From Apricaphanius iberus (lineage: Eukaryota; Chordata; Actinopteri; Cyprinodontiformes; Aphaniidae), in contig JAPXFQ010001339.1 of the NCBI GenBank assembly GCA_028564705.1, positions 1,018,712 through 1,082,711 on the forward strand: a stretch of DNA of 64,000 nucleotides, in the 5' to 3' direction. Below are positions 1 through 13,200 of the stretch, piece after piece. Under the pieces are notes generated by a model. It was given only the letters and a program-made list of their open reading frames with translations. It searched no databases and was not told the origin of the DNA. Every line of letters begins with the position of its first letter. Positions within the stretch are counted from its first letter, which is position 1. Position numbers and translations under genes: made by a program.

Positions 1-640
1 GGGCAAGTTACAAAGAAATCGCAATATATTTCACATTACTAGTTACCATGTCAAACATGCAGTATGTTTGCATTACATATTACTGTCTTAAAAATGTAAC
101 TGAGTTACACTACTTTAAGTTACTTTTGGCAAAATATCTAAAACATCTAACCCGACTTCTAATTGCCGTAACTTAACGTACATTTTACAAAAGTGTCACA
201 CTACAAATACTGTATTTTTAACACTATTTTATTAAAATTAAGTCTTTAGTTCCTTTGCATGCCTTCTATTTCCTGGTAATGTTTGTCAAATCTAATCAAT
301 CACAAAAATGGCTGACAAAGATGAGACTCTGATGTCTGAAGTCTTACAACAGATGGTCAGGAAAACAGTGTGAATAATGTTTAAATGTAGAGTCCATCTT
401 TTCCTGATTCTCTGATGTTTTAGTTTGGAGCAACAGGAAGTGGATCTTCTTCTATGGTTTCCAACTTGGTTTGGTCTGTTGCATTAGTTGGCCAGAAAAA
501 CTATTTAAAACGCATTTGTAACTTGAGTAACTGAAACTGTAACTAGTAATATATTGCTGTATATTTTGTAAGTAATGCATTGCACTACTTAGTAACTAAA
601 AAAAGTAATCTATTCCTGTAACTCATTACTTTTGTAATAC
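1..640. repeat. Degenerate AGTTAC-rich interspersed repeat
   Basis: Both ends of this stretch are dense in GTAACT/AGTTAC words with stretches such as AAAAGTAATC and TGTAACTCATTACTTTTG. This pattern is typical of an old inverted-repeat DNA transposon common in fish. The window starts inside it, so its left end cannot be set. It would lie in the first intron of the STAT gene on the minus strand. Confidence 0.4.
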
Positions 641-915
641 ATTATTGATCAGCACGCAGCAGTTATACAGCTTATAAAAGCAAACAAACAAAAGGCGCTC
701 TAACAATGGATGATACCAACACTGAGGGCAGAAATGCTTTTTTTCAGAGTAAACTCGGGTCACATGTGGTGTTTCAGCATTTTTTGTCGCAGATAGCGAC
801 GTTACGGTTCTTAAAACTCCGTTTTCATCCATAATAATAAATAGTTTAAAGGTGGTTCCTGGTGGCTGTGTGTTTCTGCTTTAGAGGAACCAGCAGAGAG
901 AACCATCCAGACTCA

Positions 916-1290
<375 letters not shown>

Positions 1291-1319
1291 TTTCCTTTTG
1301 AGACAATAACAACATCACT

Positions 1320-1680
1320 GCTTTAGTGCGACGGAGTATTAGGGCCATTGTAAACAAAATAAAAATATTAAAACTCAGAAATTCTGAGATTAAAGTCATA
1401 TATTTTCCGGAAGAAAAAAAAAAACGTGAATTCTCTGACGTCAAAAAAGTAGCAAAATTACGAGTAAAAACAAGTCAGAATTTCAGAGATTAATTGCACA
1501 TATTTTCCCGAGAAATATCGTAAAATTACAATTCAAAAGGCAGAAGTTTTGAGATTAATTTCGGATATTTTCTATGGGGAAAAAAAGCGTAATTCTCTGT
1601 TGTCGAAAAGAAGAAAATGTGCAAGAAAAAACTAAGAAATTTCTATAATTAAGGCGTACATTATCGATATCTAAACTAAG
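1320..1680 (+). repeat. Half copy of a fold-back repeat family (see 54137-54750)
   Basis: From the words GGAGTATTAGGGCCATTGTA onward this matches the left arm of the element at 54137-54750, including TCTGAGATTAAAGTC, TAGCAAAATTACG and ATTAATTGCACA. The matching right arm is not found here, so it appears to be a truncated copy. It lies between the STAT and WDR75 starts. Confidence 0.6.
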
Positions 1681-2726
1681 TTATTTCTGACCGTTAATCA
1701 TAGAAAGCTTAAATGGCACTGGATCATCAACACTGCACTGTAAAAACAAAATCCAACAATCTAGGAATGATTTTTGATCTTCTTTGCACTGTAAAAACTA
1801 CTTTAAAAAGCATGCAAACCGATTTTCACTTAAAATAATAAGTATGCAGGACTAGGTAATTATGCGTTGGAGTTACTAATGTATAGAAAGTAAAAGGAAC
1901 TTACATGCAAGTTATTATAACTAAGACAAACCAGAACAACGTACTTAAACTTAAGTGTTCATTTTTCCAAAAATAATTCAGTATTCAGCTTTACCTTTAA
2001 TTTTTTTTGATTCCAGTGTAATTAAGATTGTTCATTTCATTATTAAAAGTATTTTACTCACCGCCATTCAAATATTTTAGTTGTTGGCAATTACTTTAGG
2101 TGTCATGATGCGTTTCCCTGCATTTTGTTTTTCCCTTGTGATTAGTCCCAGCTGTTTCCTGTTCCTTCATTACCCTGGTGTGTAAATATGTATATATGCT
2201 AGTTCCTCGTCTATCAGTTCCTTGTCTTTGTCAACCAAGACTGTAATAAACCCAGTTTGTTCATCATCACCTGCCTGCGTTTGGCAACTCCTGACATTTT
2301 CAGTTTCATTCATCATTATTTATTTATTCACGAACAAAACTTTACAAAGTTAGTGAACACATGCTTAGTTAAAAACTCTAATTTTGTATTAATATAAAGG
2401 AATAATTCTTAATTCCTGTTGCTTCTGTTCATAGTTCACAAAACTTATTGCATGTGAGGCGATTTATTACCTTAAAAATGCAGAAGAATAATTACTGAAA
2501 TTTGGAATCAAAAACAGCTCAATACAACAGACTTTCAAGTCACTCATGGTTTCAAAACATGCCTCTAAGCACCCTGGGAAATATGATCATTAGGTCACTG
2601 ATCATTTTGATGTTGTTGCTTTTAGCAGGTAACCAAAACTCGAACTCTTGTTGACAATAACTCAAGATATTGTCAAGTTGAATTAAAATAAAATTAGCTA
2701 ATAGTGGTAGCTTACACCATGCAAAG

Positions 2727-3076
2727 TCACGTGTCAAACTCAAGGCCCGGGGGCCAAATCCGGCCCTCCATGGTCATTTATGTGGCCCTCTAAACTCTAG
2801 AGAATCCTATGGATAGGTAATTTAAGTTCTATTTTTCTGCACCCCAATACAATTTTATCACTAAAATAAAACTGTTGTTTATTTGAACTGTCCTAAATCA
2901 CATCATTATGTAAAGATGTTCAGTATTATTACATTTTAAGACATACTCTTGGAATGCAGAGGCTGATTTTAATGGTTCATTGTGGTTTTATTAATACTTT
3001 CTGCCACAACCGGCCTTTTAAGGATATTCATCAGCTTGATTTGGCCCAAAATGGACATGAGCTTGACACCGCTGGT
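2727..3076 (+). mobile_element. hAT-type MITE, copy A
   Basis: It is bounded by GTGTCAAACTCAAGGCCCGG on the left and TGAGCTTGACACCGCTG on the right, which are inverted. The interior has GGCCAAATCCGGCCC and AACCGGCC. These ends match the widespread CAGGGGTGTCAAACTCA class of hAT non-autonomous elements. Related copies are at 3605-3925 (same strand) and 52284-52581 (opposite strand). There is no coding capacity. Confidence 0.7.
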
Positions 3077-3099
3077 ATTAAGTAGAACACCTTCTGCAC

Positions 3100-3187
3100 T
3101 TTTTTAGTAAATACGTCTCAACACAAGATCAGAAATACTTTTTAGCTGGAAACAAGATTGTTGGACTTAGATGGACAGTTTTTCCAG
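3100..3187 (+). repeat. Solo right end of a long-inverted-repeat MITE
   Basis: The stretch containing AACAAGATTGTTGGACTTAG and GATGGACAGTTTTT matches the right arm of the complete element at 21620-21949. A weak left-arm-like match (AATCCAACAATCT) sits near 1750, but the two are too far apart to be one intact copy. Confidence 0.5.
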
Positions 3188-3244
3188 TGTGAAAACCAAA
3201 GACGACCTGCGACAGAGATCAGTTTCCTGGAGAAATGATCCTTC

Positions 3245-3345
3245 TCCTCAGATTATTTTATATTTATATGTACATAAAATAAGGCTTTATCTGCCACAAA
3301 ACTCCTTAATTTGACCAGAGTTTTGTTATCAATTGTCTGAGGTGC
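3245..3345 (+). repeat. Fragment of interspersed repeat family R1
   Basis: It contains TTATCTGCCACAAAACTCCT followed by TTTTGTTATCAATTG, shared with 46770-46965 and, in diverged form, 23400-23655 and 20590-20800. Only the last third of the family sequence is present. Class unknown. Confidence 0.45.
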
Positions 3346-3604
3346 TTGGTTGTTGTTTTACAGGATTTTTTAATAACACTGAACAAATGAACTAATTAGT
3401 TACAAAGAAACTTACCTAGCTACTACAAAAACATTGATCTAAACTGAAAAAAAGCTAAATCAAATATTCACATTTTCCTACATTTTAACATCTTTAATCT
3501 CTTCTCAATTTCAGCATTCATGTGGCGCCCCAGATGGGTTTGGGGAGCCCTGAGCAACCGCTTAGTTTGGTTCTGCCTTGGGCCGGTTCTGAGAAACTGA
3601 TTTA

Positions 3605-3925
3605 CAGTATATATTTCAAATCCAGCATACCATAACCATTTATATAGCCCTCTATACTCTAGAGGACCGTATGTTTGGAAACTTTAAATTCTACTTATGT
3701 ACGCAGTCAAGTCAAATCAGTGTTTATTTGAACATTCCTAAATCAAATAATTGTGAGAATATGTTCAGAATTATTTAATTTTATGAAGTATTTGTTGATT
3801 GCAGATCCAGATAATTGTTAATATTTTAATGGTTTAATAGTTTTATGAATACTTTCTGCCACAACTGGCCTGATCTTGATGCGGCCCGAAATGGATATTG
3901 ATGGAAATGAGTTTGACACCCCTGG
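3605..3925 (+). mobile_element. hAT-type MITE, copy B (left end lost)
   Basis: It shares TACTCTAGAGGA, CTTTCTGCCACAACTGGCC and the right terminus GAGTTTGACACCCCTG with copy A at 2727-3076. The left inverted repeat is decayed. Confidence 0.6.
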
Positions 3926-4167
3926 TAGCAGCACCACTGACATTAAAATAGGCCCACAGCATAATTCTGCCATCACCATGCCGGACAGTTAGTTCAGTTT
4001 TCTTAGGTTTCAAACGTTCACCTCATTCCTATAAACATTTCTTCTGTATAGATTCTCCAGAATTAGCAGCAGCAGCGGATGGTTAATTGTGTGGTAATTC
4101 CTCATGATGAGCACTAGGTGGCGGTAAGATTCCAACCCACAGCTTTCTGTAAGGGAACCGGGCGGAT

Positions 4168-4242
4168 ATGACGTACGCCGGTATGAAAACATGGTTGAAG
4201 AGGCTGAAATCCGCGTGGTTCATCAAGGAGGCAGTAATATAA
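4168..4242 (+). other. Upstream ORF overlapping the WDR75 start codon
   Basis: Two in-phase upstream ATGs (4168 and 4183) open a reading frame that crosses the WDR75 ATG at 4191 in another frame and stops with TAA at 4240-4242, 24 codons from the first ATG. If transcription starts upstream of 4168 or 4183 this would be an overlapping uORF able to lower WDR75 translation. The transcription start is not visible, so use is inferred. Confidence 0.4.
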
Positions 4243-4276
4243 CCTTTAGGGAGCCGGTTTTAAGCTTCGACTCCAG
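4191..4276 (+). CDS. wdr75: WDR75 coding exon 1
   Basis: Codons 1-28 plus two bases of codon 29. It begins MVEEAEIRVVHQGGSNITF and ends SFDS, with donor AG|GTTAGT. It forms the first strand region of the N-terminal propeller. Confidence 0.92.
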
Positions 4277-7200
4277 GTTAGTGATCCATTGAAGGCCGAT
4301 ATAAAAAGGTGAAGTCAGAGGTTCCGTTGTTTTTATCAGAGGAGCGGATATGCGAGCGTTAGCAGCTAATGCTACATGCTGCACATCTTCTTTTAGGATG
4401 TTGTTAATCCGTTAAAGCTGACTAAAAGGCTGCATTACTCATAAATAATGCCTTTTAAAACCTGCCTGAATGCTACATTACTGTGAAATTATATGATAAA
4501 ACCTACCTGAATGCTACATTACAATTAAATGATAATAAAATATGTCTGAATGCAACATTACTGTTAAATTATAACAAAACCTGCCTGAATGCTACATTAC
4601 TGTTAGTTTATGCCTTTAAACCTGTCTGAATGCTACATTACTCTTAAATTATGCCTTTAAACCTGCCTGAATGATACATTACTGTTAGATTTTGCATTTA
4701 AACCTGCCTGAATGCCATATTACTGTTAGTTTATGCCTTTAAACCTGCCTGAATGCTACATTACTGTCAGTTTATGCCTTTAAACCTGTCTGATTGCTAC
4801 ATAACTGTTAGATAATGCTTTTAAACCTGCCTGAATGCTACATTACTCTTAGTTTATGCCTTTAAACCAACCTGAATGCTAAATTACTCTTAGTTTATGC
4901 CTTTAAACTTGTCTGAATGCTACATTACTGTTAGTTTAAGCCTTTAAACCTGCCTGAATGCTACATTACTGTTAGATTATGCATTTAAACCTTCCTGAAT
5001 GCTATATTACTGTTAGTTTATGCCTTTAAACCTGCCTGAATGCTAAATTACTCTTAGTTTATGCCTTTAAACCTGTCTGAATGCTACATTACTGTTAAAT
5101 TATGCCTTTAAACCTGCCTGAATGCTACATTACTGTTAGTTTATGCATTTAAACCTGTCTGAATGCTACATTACTGTTAAATTATAAAACCTGCCTGAAT
5201 GCTACATTACTGTTAGTTTATGCCTTTAAACCTGTCTGAATGCTACATTACTGTTAGTTTATGCCTTTAAACCTGCCTGAATGCTACATTACTGTTAGTT
5301 TATGCCTTTAAACCTGTCTGAATGCTACATTACTGTTAGTTTATGCCTTTAAACCTGCCTGAATGCTACATTACTGTTAGTTTATGCCTTTAAACCTGTC
5401 TGAATGCTACATTACTGTTAGTTTATGCCTAAACCTGCCTGAATGCTACATTACTGTTAGTTTATGCCTTTAAACCTGTCTGAATGCTACATTACTGTTA
5501 GTTTATGCCTTTAAACCTGTCTGAATGCTACATTACTGTTAGTTTATGCTTTAAACCTGCCTGAATGCTACATTACTGTAGATTTTGCATTTAAACTGCC
5601 TGAATGCCATATTGTGTTTATGCCTTTAAACCTGCCTGAATGCTACATTACTGTCAGTTTATGCCCTTAAACCTGTCTGATTGCTACATAACTGTTAGAT
5701 TATGCCTTTAAACCTGCCTGAATGCTACATTACTGTTAGTTTATGCCTTTAAACCTGTCTGATTGCTACATAACTGTTAGATTATGCCTTTAAACCTGGC
5801 TGAATGCTACATTACTGTTAGTTTATGCCTTTAAACCTGTCTGAATGCTACATTACTGATAGTTTGTGCCTTTAAACCTGTCTGAATGCTACATTACTGT
5901 TAAATTATGCATTTAAACCTGCCTGAATGATACATTACTGTTAGATTATGCCTTTAAACCTGCCTGAATGCTACATTACTGTTAGATTTTGCATTTAAAC
6001 CTGTCTGAATGCTATATTACTGTTAGTTTATGCCTTTAAACCTGCCTGAATGCTACATTACTGTTAGTTTATGCATTTAAACCTGTCTGAATGCTACATT
6101 ACTGTTAAATTATGCCTTTAAACCTGCCTGAATGCTACATTACTGTTAGTTTATGCCTTAATATTGTGCTTAAACTGTCTGAATGCTATACTGTTATTAC
6201 TTTAAACTGCTGAATGTACATTACTGTTAGATTATGCCTTTAAACCTGCCTGAATGCTACATTACTGTTAGTTTATGCCTTTAAACTGCATGCTTTACTG
6301 TTTTTTTAAACCTGCCTGAATGCTACATTACTGTTAGTATTATGCATTTAAACCTTCTGAATGCTATATTACTGTTAGTTTATCCTGCCTTAATGCTACA
6401 TTACTGTTAATTTTTGCTTTAAACCTGTCTGAATGCTTTTGTTTTATGCTTATTGCTGAATGCTACATTACTGTTAGATTTTGCATTAAACCTGTCTGAA
6501 TGCTACATTACTGTTAGTTTATGCCTTTAAACCTGCCTGAATGCTACATTACTGTAGTTTATGCATTTAAACCTTCTGAATGCTACATTACTGTTAAATT
6601 ATAACAAAACCTGCTGAATGTACATTTACTGTTAAATTATGCTTTAAACCTGCCTGAATGCTACATTACTGATAGTTTATGCCTTTAAACCTGTCTGAAT
6701 GCTACATTACTGTTAAATTATGCCTTTAAACCTGTCTGATTGCTACATAACTGTTAGTTTATGCCTTTAAACCTGCCTGAATGCTACATTACTGTTAGTT
6801 TATGCCTTTAAACCTGCCTGAATGCTACATTACTGTTAATTTATGCCTTTAAACCTGCCTGAATGCTACATTACTGTTAGATTATGCATTTAAACCTGTC
6901 TGAATGCTACATTACTGTTAGTTTATGCCTTTAAACCTGCCCGAATGCTACATAACTGTTAGATTATGTATTTAAACCTGTCTGAATGCTACATTACTGT
7001 TAGATTATGCATTTAAACCTGCCTGAATGCTACATTACTTTTAGATTTTGCATTTAAACCTGTCTGAATGCTATATTACTGTTAGTTTATGCCTTTAAAC
7101 CTGCCTGAATGCTACATTACTGTTAGTTTATGCATTTAAACCTGTCTGAATGCTACATTACTGTTAAATTATAACAAAACCTGCCTGAATGCTACATTAC

Positions 7201-10200
7201 TGTTAGTTTATGCCTTTAAACCTGTCTGAATGCTACATTACTGTTAAATTATGCCTTTAAACCTGCCTGAATGCTACATTACTGATAGTTTATGCCTTTA
7301 AACCTGTCTGAATGCTACATTACTGTTAAATTATGCCTTTAAACCTGTCTGAATGCTACATTACATACTGTTAGTTTATGCTTTAAACCTGAATGCTACA
7401 TTACTGTTAGTTTATGCCTTTAAACCTGCCTGAATGCTACATTACTGTTAGTTTATGCATTTAAACCTGCCTGAATGCTACATTACTGTTAGTTTATGCC
7501 TTTAAACTGCCTGATGCTACATTACTGTTGATTATGCATTTAAACCTGTCTGAATGCTACATTACTGTTAGATTATGCATAAACCTGCCTGAATGCTACA
7601 TTACTGTTAGTTTATGTATTTAACCTGCCGATGCTACATTACTGTTAGTTTATGCCTTTAAACCTGCCTGAATGCTACATTACTGTTAGTTTATGTATTT
7701 AAACCTGCCTGAATGCTACATTACTGTTAGTTTATGCCTTTAAACCTGCCTGAATGCTACATTACTGTTAGATTATGTATTTAAACCTGTCTGAATGCTA
7801 CATTACTGTTAGATTATGCATTTAAACCTGCCTGAATGCTACATTACTGTTAGATTTTGCATTTAAACCTGTCTGAATGCTACATTACTGTTAAATTATA
7901 ACAAAACCTGCCTGAATGCTACATTACTGTTAGTTTATGCCTTTAAACCTGTCTGAATGCTACATTACTGTTAGATTATGCATTTAAACCTGTCTGAATG
8001 CTACATTACTGTTAGTTTATGCCTTTAAACCTGCCTGAATGCTACATTACTGTTAGTTTATGCCTTTAAACCTGCCTGAATGCTACATTACTGTTAGTTT
8101 ATGCCTTTAAACCTGCCTGAATGCTACATTACTGTTAGATTATGCATTTAAACCTGTCTGAATGCTACATTACTGTTAAATTATAACAAAACCTGCCTGA
8201 ATGCTACATTACTGTTAGTTTATGTATTTAAACCTGCCTGAATGCTACATTACTGTTAGTTTATGCCTTTAAACCTGCCTGAATGCTACATTACTGTTAG
8301 TTTATGTATTTAAACCTGCCTGAATGCTACATTACTGTTAGTTTATGCCTTTAAACCTGCCTGAATGCTACATTACTGTTAGATTATGCATTTAAACCTG
8401 CCTGAATGCTACATTACTGTTAGATTTTGCATTTAAACCTGCCTGAATGCTACATTACTGTTAGATATGCATTTAAAACCTGAATCTACATTACTGTTAA
8501 TTATGCCTTTAAACCTGCCTGAATGCTACATTACTGTTAGTTTATGCCTTTAAACCTGCCTGAATGCTAGTTATGCTTAAACCTTAACTACATTACTGTT
8601 AAATTATAACAAAACCTGCCTGAATGCACATTCTGTTAGTTTATGCATTTAAACCTGTCTGAATGCTACATTACTGTTAGTTTATGCCTTTAAACCTGCC
8701 TGAATGCTACATTACTGTTAGATTATGCATTTAAACCTGTCTGAATGCTACATTACTGTTAGTTTATGCCTTTAAACCTGCCTGAATGCTACATTACTGT
8801 TAGATTTTGCATTTAAACCTGTCTGAATGCTACATTACTGTTAGTTTATGCCTTTAAACCTGCTGAATGCTACATACGTTAGTTTATGCATTTAAACCTG
8901 TCTGAATGCTACATTACTGTTAATTATAACAAAACCTGCCTGAATGCTACATTACTGTTAGTTTATGCATTTAAACCTGTCTGAATGCTACATTACTGTT
9001 AGTTTATGCCTTTAAACCTGCCTGAATGCTACATTACTGTTAGTTTATGCCTTTAAACCTGTCTGAATGCTACATTACTGTTAGTTTATGCCTTTAAACC
9101 TGCCTGAATGCTACATTACTGTTAGATTATGCATTTAAACCTGTCTGAATGCTACATTACTGTTAAATTATAACAAAACCTGCCTGAATGCTACATTACT
9201 GTTAGTTTATGCCTTTAAACCTGTCTGAATGCTACATTACTGTTAGTTTATGCCTTTAAACCTGTCTGAATGCTACATTACTGTTAGATTTTGCATTTAA
9301 ACCTGTCTGAATGCTACATTACTGTTAGTTTATGCCTTTAAACCTGCCTGAATGCTACATTACTGTTAGATTTTGCATTTAAACCTGTCTGAATGATACA
9401 TTACTGTTAGTTTATTCCTTTAAACCTGCCTGAATGCTACATTACTGTTAGTTTATGCCTTTAAACCTGTCTGAATGCTACATTACTGTTAGTTTATGCC
9501 TTTAAACCTGTCTGAATGCTACATTACTGTTAGTTTATGCCTTTAAACCTGTCTGAATGCTACATTACTGTTAGTTTATGTATTTAAACCTGCCTGAATG
9601 CTACATTACTGTTAGTTTATGCCTTTAAACCTGCCCTGAATGCTACATTACTGTTAGTTAGTTTATGCCTTTAAACCATTCTACGTCTCACACTGAAGCT
9701 GAAGGATGTTGCTTTGGGTTGCAGGTTCCTTCTCTGCGCCTCGGGACACGATGTGAAGGTGTTCAGCACCGTCACTGAGGAGTGTGTCCAGGATCTGCGG
9801 GGTCACACAGACCTGGTTACAGGTGTGCTGCTCCGACCTTCCAACCATCTGCAGGTAAACATCCAGATGTGTCCTCATGGCGGCTCTGATTAACTACAGA
9901 GAAAAGCTGCAGCCTCCCTCTCTAAAAAAATCTAAAAAATCTATATTATATATCTAAATGACTGAAATTACAGGAACAAGTAACTTATCCGTAGATACAG
10001 TCCTGGTAACCATCGGAGGCATGCAAACAGAAAGAAAATGTTCACAGCGTAAAACTTTGCATATATAAACGTAGGAATGGATATTTGAATCTTTGTCACT
10101 TTATTGAGTTCTGGATTAGGAGTTTAACTAATTTAAATTAGGTTATTTATCCGAAGTTCAGTGTTTTCTTCATTCCTGTCATAAAAAACATTAATATTTA

Positions 10201-13200
10201 TTGGTTACATGATGCATTAATAGTTTAATAGTGCCTGCATATGTGAAAACAGCAGCTTATCTTATGGAAATTTTAGATGTACCTCAATACAAATCCATGA
10301 GTTCAGTTATTTTAAAAAAAATCATAAAACCCGATTTTTTTGTTTTTTATTGGCAGCAAGTTAGAATCATCTAAATAATCAGAAATAAACAGTTGGATTT
10401 GTCTGAATCTAAACAGAGTTTCACTTTCTCACTAGAAGGAGTCAGTATTTATTTTCTGCTGCTGCTTTATTCTAAATGAATTGCAGGTCTACTCCTGCTC
10501 AGTAGATGGCACTGTGAGGCTGTGGGACTTCACAGATGGGATCCTCATAAAGGTAAAAGATTTCCACCAGAGCTGCTTTGTGTTTTCTTTTTAAGCGCCG
10601 TGTTTAAAGCTGCTGCCTGTTTCAGACTTATGTCATCGGCTATCCCGTCTCCTCCATCTACGCGTCGGCGAGCCACGATGGGGTCGTTTTCCTCGTTACG
10701 CCAACGCAGGGAGACAAAACATCTGGTAGGTCTGAGCTTCTTCCAGGTGGAGGCGATGGCTGACGGAGACGGGAGAAATATTCATCATGCAGCTCATATT
10801 TGCTTCCTGCAACCGTTTTTTCTCAGTAGTTCTTCTCTCAGCAGCTGTGTCTTTTTCACCTTAACATTTTTGTTTGTCCTAAAAACATAACGTTCCCTGT
10901 AAGGCTTGTAAGGACGGCCTGGGGGGAGGTCATAGGTCACAGTTGATCAGAGAAAGGCCGGACTGGATATGAGTATTTTTGGGGGAAGAAATCAGGAAAC
11001 ATTTCAACTAAAAGTTACAGAACAAAAATCCTTCTACGGGGGGTTAACATAGACGTATACAGAGCTCCTTTTATATGTTTTCTAGCTTTGGAGAATGTAA
11101 AAAATATATTTCCAGACATTATTGCTTAATGAAATGTCTTAAAGTCATGTCCCTTCGTCCTTCAGACCTGTAGGAATGATTGTCGGTGAAAACAGAAAGC
11201 ATTAAACAACAAAAAAAGGATGGAAATAGAGCAGCAAATAATTTTAAGATGAACACAAAAGAAAACTACAAACCTGCCGAAATGTACACAATATTACATC
11301 TAATTACGCTGGTACGACTCGCCCCTCTAAACTACGCAAAAAGCTGCGGAAGTGTGAGTTCTCTGGCAGATGTGCAAAAGAAAATAAACCTACTGCAATA
11401 TACAAAACAATTACCCTTTTAATCAAATACATATTAATTTCTTTTATTAATTTTGTTTAAATAAGTATGAAATCGTTCATGGCCGTTAGCTTGACTCTAT
11501 CTGCTTGTATAAGCAGACATATAATCAAAAAAAGTGGAACTTTTTAGATTTTCTGTTCAATATCAAAATGTCACATAAAGATATTTTAGTCGGGACAAAA
11601 TAAGAACTATGAACAAGTTTGTTGTGGAGGTTAAAAAAAAGTATATTTTCTTTATTCAAAGTATTGTTACCTAACATTTTTACAACCAATTTCCATTCAT
11701 TGAACGAGAAAACTAGTGCATGCAAAGTAATGCAGTTGCAAAACAAAATCAGTGAAAAAAAGCCGAACAACACAAACAGGGTCGGCAGGTCTAAAGCTCC
11801 TAAAACCCTCTGGTAAAAATACAGTTATAGTGAACATTTATAAACATCTTAGAAAGACTTAAGGCTGAATTATACATTTCCAGTCACTTCTCCCGATCGC
11901 TCTCAAACAAAGACGTCTTCGATGGAATCCTAAAGGACGTTTTTTATGTTTAATCAAAGCGATTTGTTCAAACCAACAGCACAGGAAGTGATTATCTGTT
12001 TTTCTGCAGACGACAGCAGAGCAGGGAGTCGGTTCGACAGATCATCCCGCTTTATTGCTGCGAATTTGGCTTAGGATGCACCGATAATGGTACTGGGTTT
12101 CGGGCCGATAATGTTCTCATGCTTGTTTAAATGTACTGATACCATTATCCGAAACTGTGGAAACTCTGCAAGAATTTCACATAAAACGTTTGTTGAATTA
12201 TTAGTTTTCTGGTCATTTTCGTTAATATTATATGTTTAATTCAATTCACCGTCATTCGTTGTAACACGCAGAGAAGAAACTAAAACGTGTCATACAGATC
12301 GTTGCATTTTTTGTGTGTGGTAGAAGTGTCGTCATTTTTAGTCGTGTTATCGTTAACGAAAACGAACGAAATAAAGAAAACGAGCTGAAACTGTAATGAG
12401 TGTTCAGAAAAAATAACTAATAAACTAAATTTAATGAGCAAAAATGCTTAGTTTTTGTTTCATAAAGTGTCTCATAAAGTCTAGAAGAATTATTTCTACG
12501 TCGTTCCTGCCTTCTGCGCGTTTTCACCAGAAACGGATGCCATCATTTGCTTTGTGGCTTTTTTTAGTCCCACAAATCGCTTTGATAAAAAACAACAGAA
12601 CGGGAAAGTTGGATACGATCAATTAAAAAAGCAGAATCATTTTCTGAGATTTTGTTATACATTTTAGTCTTGCCCCGGTACACGACGACTAAAACTGAAA
12701 CTAATAAAAACTAAACTAAAACTAATGTATTTTCATAAAACAAAAACTGAACTACCTAACAAATGGTAAAAACGAACTAAAACTAAATAGAATTTAAAAT
12801 CTTAAACTAAATAAAAAGTAAAACTGATTAAGTTGTTAAACTGTTTTAACCCTGGTACTCGGTATCAGTTAAATACTCAGATCTACGTATCGTTTAAAAT
12901 AAAGTTGCATCATTGCATCCCTAGTTTTGACGTTTTAAAGGAACATTTAGAACCTGTTAGAATGCTACATTATATTGGGGGGAAAAACGATAAATATTTA
13001 AAGTTATGACATCAGCAGTGCCATTAAAGGCACAGTGTGTAATTTTCGGCCAGTAGGGGGCAGTGCATACCTAAATTATCACAAGCATGCGGTATCTGTG
13101 TCTTGGAGTAAGAAACTCAACAACGGAGGTCCAACTAGTGCTGTTATCAAACGCTCAATTCCCTGAGAACGATCTATTTGCAGCAACATGACGAGCACAT

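Noticed and set aside
4435..9676. CRISPR-like reading of the short regular repeats
   Set aside because: Units are contiguous with no unique spacers, vary at fixed positions, and lie in a vertebrate intron; it is a minisatellite.
10522..10890. 122-codon plus-strand frame over WDR75 exons 3-4
   Set aside because: It is out of frame with the conserved WDR75 protein and runs into intron sequence.
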